DNA of 17,770 nucleotides from Cloacimonetes bacterium UBA5456 (GTDB taxonomy: Bacteria; Cloacimonadota; Cloacimonadia; Cloacimonadales; Cloacimonadaceae), in the NCBI GenBank assembly GCA_002427325.1, contig DIQS01000014.1, positions 79,362 through 97,131 on the forward strand, read 5' to 3'. Below the pieces are notes generated by a model, which was not told where the DNA came from, searched no databases, and saw only the letters and a program-made list of their open reading frames with translations. The position numbers and the translations under genes are program-made. Below, piece by piece: positions 8,180-14,618 of the stretch (position 1 is its first letter; each line of letters starts with the position of its first letter).

Positions 8180-8977
8180 ATGAAGACTCGTTTAATCATT
8201 GCTATCGTAGCAATAACCTTGCTGTTCTCTTGGGGATGCAAGAAAAAAGCCGACAATATGCCCCCTGAAGATTTAGCTTCACAGATCACAACCTTTGCGC
8301 CGCTGCCTTCCTTCAAGGAAGTGTATGCGAGTTTGGATCAGGTTCAGGTGAAAGACATTGCCGCAGCAGTTCCTGCAAGTGTCTATAAGACCAAGCAAGA
8401 AGAAGTTCGCAATGCTTTCTCGCTCGGACTCTTGACCGCTGATGCTGTCCTTGCTGCAAAAGGAAGAGACAAAAACAAACTGAAAGATATCTCTGCTCAA
8501 ATGATGAGTCTCACGGGCTTGCTTGGACTCGAATCCGAAGTTAATCGCCTCGGAGATGAGATGAAGACCATGATTGAAAAAAGCGATTGGGATGGGCTTG
8601 ATCGTGCCCTCGACTTCCATAAGGAGGACGTGGAAAGCGCACTCTGGGAGTCTGAGAACTATGATAACTACACGCTTATGCTCATGGGTGGCTGGATCGA
8701 GGCGGCAAATCGTATTGCTTGGCTCGTGGATCAAAACTATTCCGAAGAGCGCACAAAGGTCTTGGTTCAAAAGGGAACCTTCAACCACCTTACTTCCAAT
8801 CTCGAACAGATCAAGAGCGAACATGTGGTTGAGCAGGCGGCTTTTCAAACAGCACTGGATAATATCCGTGAGCTGAAAGAGCTGATCAATAGCGATCAGA
8901 ACGGTGCATACAGCAAAGAACAAGTCAAATCCATCATCGAACTGACAGGTAATATCAAAGCCGCATTCCAAGAATGA
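8180..8977 (+). CDS. Putative lipoprotein of unknown function
   Basis: A 265-residue exported protein that I do not recognise. It starts with a charged N-region and hydrophobic core (residues 5-16), then SWGC with Cys20 followed by KKKA, which looks like a lipoprotein signal (signal peptidase II). The lipobox is atypical, with Ser at -3 and Trp at -2, so lipidation is likely rather than certain. The mature part appears almost entirely helical, rich in Asp/Glu/Lys/Ala, with no cysteines after the lipid site. AAGGAG at 8166-8171 supports this start. The gene lies 12 bases after the ABCG-type exporter and is followed by a terminator, so it is co-transcribed and may be a partner or substrate-handling protein for that exporter; this is inferred from position only. 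Confidence 0.8.
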   Translation: MKTRLIIAIVAITLLFSWGCKKKADNMPPEDLASQITTFAPLPSFKEVYASLDQVQVKDIAAAVPASVYKTKQEEVRNAFSLGLLTADAVLAAKGRDKNKLKDISAQMMSLTGLLGLESEVNRLGDEMKTMIEKSDWDGLDRALDFHKEDVESALWESENYDNYTLMLMGGWIEAANRIAWLVDQNYSEERTKVLVQKGTFNHLTSNLEQIKSEHVVEQAAFQTALDNIRELKELINSDQNGAYSKEQVKSIIELTGNIKAAFQE

Positions 8978-8999
8978 ACAACAATAACTTAGTTTAATC

Positions 9000-9036
9000 G
9001 TCCCGTTTCCGGCTTGTCTGGAATCGGGACTCTTTT
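9000..9036 (+). terminator. Rho-independent terminator after the lipoprotein gene
   Basis: An 11-bp inverted repeat (GTCCCGTTTCC at 9000-9010 with GGAATCGGGAC at 9020-9030, one mismatch, 9-base loop) is followed by TCTTTT. It lies 22 bases downstream of the lipoprotein stop. Confidence 0.85.
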
Positions 9037-9060
9037 GATCATAAACTTCTATTATTGCAT

Positions 9061-9066
9061 AAGGAG
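9061..9066 (+). promoter_or_regulatory. Ribosome binding site fixing the start at 9073
   Basis: AAGGAG sits 6 bases before ATG at 9073. It lies inside the reading frame if the upstream TTG (9055) is used as the start, so it argues for the ATG. The protein then begins MRKYVLFLILIC, a proper signal peptide. Confidence 0.85.
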
Positions 9067-9072
9067 AACAAT

Positions 9073-10161
9073 ATGCGCAAGTATGTGCTTTTTCTCATCT
9101 TAATCTGTTTGAGCACTTCGTTCTATGCAAATGTTTTCACCGCCATGGATAGCCCCAATGATGGCGGCACAGCTTTAGATCTCGCTTGGGAAACCTGTCC
9201 GCTCACCGAGTACGTGACAATATACCGTTTGACCGACAACTCCGAATGGGTAGAGATAGCCAAGATCGCTGAATCCAGCGGTAAATACAGAGATATCGAA
9301 TTAGAAATCAATAAAGAATATCACTATAGACTACAGATTGATGATGATCTCTCCCTGGAAGCATCTGCTGTCACAAAAGAACAGTGGTTCAATGCCGACA
9401 AGCTCGGCTTTCTCGTTTTCCTGTTAATAGTCTGCCTCGCAATCATCTATTATATCACTGCCGCCAAAAGAGGGAAAACATTCTACATCCGTCGTATCGC
9501 CGGCTTGGATAGCATGGAAGAAGCCATAGGCAGAGCCACGGAAAAAGGGAAACCTATACTCTATGTGCCCGGCATCAGTGATCTGGATAATATCGAGACC
9601 ATCGCCAGCCTCACGATACTCAGCAATGTCGCCGAGAAAAGTGCAGAGTATGGCACAGAACTCATCGTGCCCTGTCGCTCCTCAATGGTGCTTTCTGCGG
9701 CTAAAGAAGTGGTGCAAGAAGCATATATCAAAGCAGGAAGACCTGATGCCTATAATAAGGATAACATCTTCTATCTCACCGATGAGCAGTTCGGCTTTGT
9801 GGCGGGAGTCGATGGCATTATGCTCAGAGAACAGCCTGCTGCAAACTTCTTTTTGGGCGCTTTTTATGCGGAATCGCTCATCCTTGCCGAAACCGGATTT
9901 TCCACGGGTGCGATACAGACGGCAGGCACGGCACAAGCAGCTCAGTTGCCTTTCTTTGTGGTCTCTTGCGACTACACCTTGATCGGAGAAGAGCTCTTTG
10001 CTGCCAGCGCATATCTTTCTGAAGACCCTCAACAATTAGGTAGCCTCAAAGGACACGACTTTGGTAAACTCATCTTCATCATCCTCATCACCGCCGGCGT
10101 CATCCTTGAGATACTCGGCTATGGCTTCCTAAAAGAATTTATAGTAGGAGCTGCATTATGA
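9073..10161 (+). CDS. FN3-like/DUF6754-like membrane protein, first of a four-gene membrane cluster
   Basis: A 362-residue membrane protein of unknown function. Visible order: signal peptide (1-19, cut likely after YA), an extracytoplasmic fibronectin type III-like beta domain (about 25-105, with LDLAWE near its start and YHYRLQI near its end), a transmembrane helix (about 111-132) followed by a positive KRGK...RR stretch, a conserved alpha/beta domain on the presumed cytoplasmic side (about 140-325, with GKPILYVPG, GTELIVPC and ETGFSTGAIQTAGTAQAAQLPFF), and a C-terminal helix (about 333-355). From memory this arrangement matches proteins annotated as DUF6754; that name needs a profile search. 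The stop overlaps the next start as ATGA, indicating translational coupling. No catalytic motif is recognisable. Confidence 0.85.
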   Translation: MRKYVLFLILICLSTSFYANVFTAMDSPNDGGTALDLAWETCPLTEYVTIYRLTDNSEWVEIAKIAESSGKYRDIELEINKEYHYRLQIDDDLSLEASAVTKEQWFNADKLGFLVFLLIVCLAIIYYITAAKRGKTFYIRRIAGLDSMEEAIGRATEKGKPILYVPGISDLDNIETIASLTILSNVAEKSAEYGTELIVPCRSSMVLSAAKEVVQEAYIKAGRPDAYNKDNIFYLTDEQFGFVAGVDGIMLREQPAANFFLGAFYAESLILAETGFSTGAIQTAGTAQAAQLPFFVVSCDYTLIGEELFAASAYLSEDPQQLGSLKGHDFGKLIFIILITAGVILEILGYGFLKEFIVGAAL

Positions 10162-10853
10162 AGAGAAATATACCCTTGATATTTGCCTTCGTCGCCGGAT
10201 TATTGGTCATCTTGGCAGAATTTGTCCCACACAGGCCATTCAATCAGATCGTATCCACGCTGGAAAGCTGGTTTCTGATCATCTCCGGTTTTGCGATACT
10301 CTTGGGACAGATCAGCTTGATCAGGATGAATACGAACAAGATCTCCAATAAGCTGCCGGACTGGCAATACAGCGTTGTATGCTTGATAAGCTTTGCCTTT
10401 ATGCTCATCGTAGGCTTGCTTTGGGGCATGCAGGAGACTCCCGGCATCCTTGGACACGGGGCGGCTGTTCAAGAGATGATCAGTGCAAAGCCATTTGACT
10501 ATCTTTTCAACAATGCGCTGCTTCCACTATCGGCCACTTTAGCTTCACTTTTGGCGTTCTTTATCGCCTCTGCAGCATATAGAGCCTTTATCTTCCGTAG
10601 CTTTGAGAGTAACCTGCTCATGATAACCGCTGTGATTGTGATCATCGGACGCACCAGTTTGGGACACATGCTCACCTCCGGCTTACCTGAATCGCTGCAG
10701 TTTTGGCATATCCCGAACCTCTCTGATTTCATCATGGAATACCCCAACACAGCCGCTCAGAGAGCGATCTTGATCTCGGCTGGACTGGGAGTGGTGGGTA
10801 GTTCATTGCGCATCATATTGGGCATTGAACGCAGCTATCTTGGAGGTGACTGA
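10158..10853 (+). CDS. Conserved hypothetical multi-pass membrane protein
   Basis: A 231-residue inner-membrane protein with about six predicted helices (near 5-22, 37-55, 69-89, 113-135, 150-165 and 198-217). The most conserved-looking stretch is LLPLSATLASLLAFFIASAA with the following YRAFIF, then a hydrophobic helix ending IIGRTSLG. I recall similar segments in uncharacterised proteins that travel with the preceding gene type, but no function is known to me. It shares four bases (ATGA) with the upstream gene and one base with the downstream gene, so it is almost certainly made in step with them as a subunit of one membrane assembly. No enzymatic motif or cofactor site is visible. Confidence 0.82.
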   Translation: MKRNIPLIFAFVAGLLVILAEFVPHRPFNQIVSTLESWFLIISGFAILLGQISLIRMNTNKISNKLPDWQYSVVCLISFAFMLIVGLLWGMQETPGILGHGAAVQEMISAKPFDYLFNNALLPLSATLASLLAFFIASAAYRAFIFRSFESNLLMITAVIVIIGRTSLGHMLTSGLPESLQFWHIPNLSDFIMEYPNTAAQRAILISAGLGVVGSSLRIILGIERSYLGGD

Positions 10854-11677
10854 TGAAGATATCTATTACCACAGAAAGACGCATCATCTTCGTGGTGTTG
10901 CTCATCGCAGTAGCCCTGCCGCTGCTCTTCCCCATCGGCTGGACTACCGGCATTTCATCCTATACAAAGATGGTCTATAATCTCATCGAAGAGACCCCCG
11001 AAGGCTCGGTTGCGCTAATCTCTTTTGACTATGACCCCTCGTCTATTACAGAGATCCAACCGATGGCAGAAGCTCTTATTGAACACGCTTTTCAAAAGAA
11101 GCAAAAGGTCATCGCAACCGCACTCTGGCCTATGGGTGTGCAAATGGCAGAAAAGGCTTTTGATAGTGTCCTGCAGAACTATCCCGACAAAGTGCGCGGC
11201 GAAGACTATGTTAATCTTGGCTACAAGGTAGGCGGGATGGTGGCGATTCAAGCTATGGGACGCAGTCTGCCGGAAGTATATCCTAAAGACATCGATGGAC
11301 ATAAATATGAGGACATCCCCCTGCTAAAGAGTGTTCAACGCCTCAACCACATCGCATGGATAGCATCTCTTTCCAGCGGAGTTCCCGGACTCAAGGAATG
11401 GATGATGGTGGCGCATGACGCTCACAACGTTCCTGTAACGGGCGGATGCACAGCGGTCAGCGCACCAGGATTCTTCCCCTATGTTAATGAACAGAAGCAG
11501 CTTAACGGCATATTAGGCGGGCTCAAAGCTGCAAGCGAATATGAGAGCCTGATCGGCAAGAAAGGCAGCGCCACCACCAAGATGGACGCTCAATCTATTG
11601 CCCACCTTTTGATCTTAGTATTCATCGTATTGGGCAATATCAAAGCCTTCAGCACAAGAAGGAGGAAAAATCAATGA
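10853..11677 (+). CDS. Conserved hypothetical protein with two membrane anchors and a central soluble domain
   Basis: A 274-residue protein of unknown function. An N-terminal helix (about 10-28) and a C-terminal helix (about 250-265) flank a soluble alpha/beta domain (about 35-245). Positive residues lie before the first helix and after the last one (STRRRKNQ), so by the positive-inside rule the central domain should face the periplasm. It begins with a Rossmann-like pattern (SVALISFDYDPSSITEI, then KKQKVIATALWP) and holds the conserved-looking stretches DYVNLGYKVGGMVAIQAMG, LSSGVPGLKEW and GGCTAVSAPGFFPY. There is no Walker motif. The general plan of a soluble alpha/beta domain between two helices recalls the first gene of the cluster, but with opposite predicted topology. 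It overlaps both neighbours (one base upstream, ATGA downstream). Confidence 0.82.
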   Translation: MKISITTERRIIFVVLLIAVALPLLFPIGWTTGISSYTKMVYNLIEETPEGSVALISFDYDPSSITEIQPMAEALIEHAFQKKQKVIATALWPMGVQMAEKAFDSVLQNYPDKVRGEDYVNLGYKVGGMVAIQAMGRSLPEVYPKDIDGHKYEDIPLLKSVQRLNHIAWIASLSSGVPGLKEWMMVAHDAHNVPVTGGCTAVSAPGFFPYVNEQKQLNGILGGLKAASEYESLIGKKGSATTKMDAQSIAHLLILVFIVLGNIKAFSTRRRKNQ

Positions 11678-12309
11678 GCGGATTTATGACTGTTTTGGGC
11701 GTATGGATCGCCGCTTTTTTCACCCTTAGCATCTTTAGTTTTCTCTATAAAGACAACCCTTTCTATAAGTTTGCCGAGCAAGTGTTCGTCGGTCTTTCCG
11801 CGGCATACTGGCTGGTCTATATCTTCTATTCGATCATGATGCCCAATCTCTTCAGCAAGTTAGCTGATGATTTTAGCGGCAATATGATCCTGCTCATCCC
11901 CGCCGCACTGGGAATACTCATGCTGATGCGACTTTTCCCCAAGACGCAATGGCTGAGCCGCTATCCGCTTGCGATTATGGTGGGCACCACCGCCGGCATA
12001 TCACTCTTGCGCCATATGAAGAGCGATATCCTGCAACAAGTTGCGGCTACAATGATCAACCCCTTCAGCGGCACTGCCTCTGAGATTATCGGCAAGCTTC
12101 TCTTGATCATTGGAACACTAACAGGTATCTATTTCTTCTATTTCAGCAAAAAACAGGAAGGAATATACAAGGTTCCCGCCAAGATCGGGACATGGTTTTT
12201 GATGGTGAGTTTCGGAGCCACTTTCGGCTACACTGTGATGGCAAGAATCTCACTGCTGATAGGAAGACTTGAATTCCTATTGGGTGACTGGTTACATCTA
12301 ATAAAATAA
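11674..12309 (+). CDS. Conserved hypothetical multi-pass membrane protein
   Basis: A 211-residue inner-membrane protein with about six helices (near 4-22, 34-55, 70-86, 96-110, 134-155 and 167-190). Motifs that look conserved are FLYKDNPFYKFAEQVFVGLS near the N-terminus, including the first loop, and the MARISLLIGRLEFLL ending. Function unknown; I do not recognise a transporter family signature. It starts within the stop of the preceding gene (ATGA) and ends 11 bases before the acyl-activating enzyme gene, which has its own AAGGAAG site. It therefore closes the set of four coupled membrane genes and links them to the two enzyme genes of the same operon. Confidence 0.82.
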   Translation: MSGFMTVLGVWIAAFFTLSIFSFLYKDNPFYKFAEQVFVGLSAAYWLVYIFYSIMMPNLFSKLADDFSGNMILLIPAALGILMLMRLFPKTQWLSRYPLAIMVGTTAGISLLRHMKSDILQQVAATMINPFSGTASEIIGKLLLIIGTLTGIYFFYFSKKQEGIYKVPAKIGTWFLMVSFGATFGYTVMARISLLIGRLEFLLGDWLHLIK

Positions 12310-12320
12310 GGAAGTGTAGT

Positions 12321-13847
12321 ATGCTTTTATTACATCAGCGTTTCATCCAATCCGCAAAGAAGTTCCCAAATCGCATCGCGGTATATGACAAAACCACAAT
12401 GACAGACTTTAGCTATGGAAAGCTTTTAATTGCAAGTCTAATGCTCAAAGAACACATCGCCAAGATAAGAGGAAAATATATAGGCATCCTGCTTCCAACG
12501 GGTGCCGGAGCCATGCTCACGATTCTCGGAACCTTGATGAACGGCAAGATACCGGTGATGATAAACTATGCCACTGGCGCTATTGAGAATTGCAGATATG
12601 CCCAAGAGAAGTGTCAGTTCAAATCGATTATCACCAGCTCGAAACTGCTCAGCAAGATGGGCTTAGAGCCGATTGAGGACATGATCTTTGTTGAAGACAT
12701 ACTCGCACAAGTGACTCTGGTGTCAAAGCTCAAAGCTGCAGCACTTTCCAAGCTGCCTTTCCCCGTGCTGAAAAACCTCGTTCACAACGGCGACATAAGC
12801 GAGACCTCCGTGATCCTCTTCACTAGCGGAAGCGAGAGAGAGCCCAAAGCCGTGCAGCTTTCCCACAAGAATATCCTGCACAACGTCAATTCTTTCCCCA
12901 AGATGATAACCTTGAATGAAAATGACGTCTTCGGCTCCATCCTTCCTCTTTTCCACGTCTTTGGTCTCACCGTGAACTTCTGGCTACCCGTCACCATCGG
13001 TGCTTCGATGGTAGCCTATGCAAACCCCTTAGATTATAGGACGGTATGCGATTATATCAGAGACTATAAGATCACTTTCCTCGCAGCCACCCCCTCTTTC
13101 TTTTATGGATATCTCCAGAAATCCCAGCCCGGCGATTTCGCATCCGTGAAGATTGCCATTGCCGGTGCTGATAAGCTTTCGGACAAGATATATGAAGGCT
13201 TTCTCTCCAAACACAATCTCACAGTCCTTGAGGGCTATGGTACGACTGAGACCAGCCCCGTGATCAGCACTTGCATCCCGGGTCAACACAAAGTTGGCTC
13301 CATCGGACGTCCCATACCAAACACGCAAGTGAGAATCTTGGATGTTTACACCGATGAAGTTCTTCCCCCCAATAGAGAAGGCAAAATCATGGTGAAAGGC
13401 GATCTCGTGATGGAAGGATATCTCCACGATCTCGAACAGACCTCCCTGCGCATCCGTAACGGCTGGTATGACACCGGCGACATCGGTCTCATCGATGATG
13501 ATGGCTATCTCTATCACAGAGGCAGGATCAAACGCTTCGTCAAGATAGGCGGTGAGATGGTTTCTTTGGTGAAAGTGGAAGAGCATCTAACTGAACTCTT
13601 GCCCGAAGATGTGATCTGTTGTGTGGTGGATATCCCAAACCCCACCAAGGGTGCTGACGTCGTCGCAGCCGTAGCAAACGGTGATTTTGACATGAACAAA
13701 GTGCTGAGGAAACTCAAGAAAGACCTCCCGTCAATTGCTATCCCCAAGAAGTTTTATGTGATTGAAGACATCCCCATGATGGCAAGCGGGAAAGTAAACT
13801 TCCGCGAGGTGGAAAGGATCGTGCGCGAAAAGAGCATGAATAAATGA
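12321..13847 (+). CDS. Aas-like acyl-ACP/acyl-CoA synthetase (AMP-binding)
   Basis: ATP-dependent acyl-activating enzyme of the ANL superfamily, 508 residues, forming an acyl-AMP and transferring the acyl group to ACP or CoA. Motifs are complete: P-loop FTSGSEREPKAVQLSHKN (TSGSEREPK at 168-176), YGTTET at 306-311, TGD at 385-387, the hinge region RGRIKRFVKIGGEMVSL, and the catalytic lysine K491 in MASGKVNF. The wording of these motifs, especially LPLFHVFGLTVNFWLPV, ANPLDYR and KRFVKIGGEMVSL, is closest to the synthetase domain of E. coli Aas (2-acyl-GPE acyltransferase/acyl-ACP synthetase). The PlsC-type acyltransferase half of Aas is absent here. AAGGAAG at 12308-12314 supports the start. 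Fatty-acid recycling or uptake of exogenous fatty acids is a plausible role; the acceptor (ACP or CoA) is not decided by sequence. Confidence 0.88.
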   Translation: MLLLHQRFIQSAKKFPNRIAVYDKTTMTDFSYGKLLIASLMLKEHIAKIRGKYIGILLPTGAGAMLTILGTLMNGKIPVMINYATGAIENCRYAQEKCQFKSIITSSKLLSKMGLEPIEDMIFVEDILAQVTLVSKLKAAALSKLPFPVLKNLVHNGDISETSVILFTSGSEREPKAVQLSHKNILHNVNSFPKMITLNENDVFGSILPLFHVFGLTVNFWLPVTIGASMVAYANPLDYRTVCDYIRDYKITFLAATPSFFYGYLQKSQPGDFASVKIAIAGADKLSDKIYEGFLSKHNLTVLEGYGTTETSPVISTCIPGQHKVGSIGRPIPNTQVRILDVYTDEVLPPNREGKIMVKGDLVMEGYLHDLEQTSLRIRNGWYDTGDIGLIDDDGYLYHRGRIKRFVKIGGEMVSLVKVEEHLTELLPEDVICCVVDIPNPTKGADVVAAVANGDFDMNKVLRKLKKDLPSIAIPKKFYVIEDIPMMASGKVNFREVERIVREKSMNK

Positions 13848-14521
13848 ATCTCTCGCTGAATGACTCACGTTTGAAGCCGCTTTTACAGCAAATCTCAAAG
13901 GTAGCGGAACACATCCACAGCTATGGTTGGGCGGAAGCGAATGCCGGCAATATCAGCATCAATGTCAGCTCACTCTTCTCACTCGATGAGGTAGGCTCAA
14001 AACAGCTTTTTCTCGTCTCTAAAACCGGTAGTAGATACAGACAAACTGCTCTGAATCCAAAGGAGAACCTCCTGCTTGTGCTCTCGGACAAAGAAAGCGA
14101 TGTCTTTTTGCCCAGTGACGCCAGGCCCACCAGCGAATGGATCAGCCATAAATGCTTGCAGATGCAAAGACCACAATTCAGCGTGATCTTGCACACTCAT
14201 CCCGCTGAGATCATAGCTTTGCGACAAGTTCCCGAGCTACAGGATATCAAGCTTTTGAATAAGCTACTTCCCGAAATACTCCCAGAATTCCCCCTATATC
14301 TTCCCGAGGGCATTGCGATGGCGCCGCTCTGCCCTCCGGGTTCAAAAGCACTCTGTGACGCCAGCGCTTGTGCCTTAAAAGATGAAAAAGCCTTGATTTG
14401 GAGCGGCCACGGATTGCTCACCTTCTCCGATGATCTTGATTTTGCACTGGACTATATGGAGATAATCGTCAAAGCCTGCCGCGTTTTCTTCTTATATCCC
14501 GACTTGCTGAAGCGTTTTTAG
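13844..14521 (+). CDS. Class II aldolase, RhaD-like
   Basis: Zinc-dependent class II aldolase/adducin-family protein, 225 residues. The family makes or breaks sugar phosphates, usually giving dihydroxyacetone phosphate plus an aldehyde. Seen in sequence: the phosphate-binding type segment WAEANAGNISINVS (about 29-42), RPTSEW with the probable catalytic Glu98, zinc ligands H117 and H119 in HTHP, and a third ligand H189 in WSGHG. The pattern of PTSE, HTHPxExIAL, LPEGIAMAPL and WSGHG fits Bacteroidota-type rhamnulose-1-phosphate aldolases. However, no rhamnose genes are nearby, so the substrate may be different. The start overlaps the synthetase stop (ATGA), making it the last gene of the operon. 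Its stop codon TAG (14519-14521) lies inside the CIRCE element of the next gene. Confidence 0.85.
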   Translation: MNLSLNDSRLKPLLQQISKVAEHIHSYGWAEANAGNISINVSSLFSLDEVGSKQLFLVSKTGSRYRQTALNPKENLLLVLSDKESDVFLPSDARPTSEWISHKCLQMQRPQFSVILHTHPAEIIALRQVPELQDIKLLNKLLPEILPEFPLYLPEGIAMAPLCPPGSKALCDASACALKDEKALIWSGHGLLTFSDDLDFALDYMEIIVKACRVFFLYPDLLKRF

Positions 14522-14544
14522 CACTCCCAATACCCGACTGCTAA
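14518..14544 (+). promoter_or_regulatory. CIRCE element (HrcA operator) upstream of htpG
   Basis: TTAGCACTC (14518-14526), nine bases, then GACTGCTAA (14536-14544). This matches the CIRCE consensus TTAGCACTC-N9-GAGTGCTAA in 17 of 18 arm positions with exactly the right spacer; only base 14538 differs (C for G). CIRCE is the operator bound by the heat-shock repressor HrcA, so htpG should be de-repressed on heat or unfolded-protein stress. The element ends 8 bases before a TTGACA box and overlaps the stop codon of the upstream aldolase gene. Confidence 0.9.
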
Positions 14545-14552
14545 CAATCCGC

Positions 14553-14581
14553 TTGACAAGATTGCCTAGTGGCACTTTATT
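14553..14581 (+). promoter_or_regulatory. htpG: Probable htpG promoter
   Basis: A perfect TTGACA -35 hexamer (14553-14558) is followed after 17 bases by TTTATT (14576-14581, four of six matches to TATAAT). It sits immediately downstream of the CIRCE element, so a bound HrcA dimer would crowd the -35 region. The -10 is weak, so the exact start of transcription is uncertain. Confidence 0.5.
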
Positions 14582-14602
14582 GACATCGTTAATAATACCA
14601 TC

Positions 14603-14608
14603 AAGGAG
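14603..14608 (+). promoter_or_regulatory. htpG: Ribosome binding site fixing the htpG start at 14619
   Basis: AAGGAG lies 10 bases before ATG 14619. An upstream in-frame TTG at 14553 is part of the probable -35 hexamer, has no ribosome binding site, and would add 22 residues absent from Hsp90 proteins. Confidence 0.85.
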
Positions 14609-14618
14609 AAACATTAAA

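Noticed and set aside
8279..8971. Minus-strand open frame of 230 codons opposite the lipoprotein gene
   Set aside because: The plus-strand gene has a signal sequence, a ribosome binding site and a matching terminator; the opposite frame has none of these and looks like a shadow.
9055..9072. TTG start that would extend the FN3/DUF6754-like protein by six residues
   Set aside because: The AAGGAG ribosome binding site lies inside this extension, and ATG 9073 gives a clean signal peptide.
14553..14618. TTG start that would extend HtpG by 22 residues
   Set aside because: The TTG belongs to a TTGACA promoter hexamer, has no ribosome binding site, and the added residues do not belong to Hsp90; ATG 14619 has AAGGAG.
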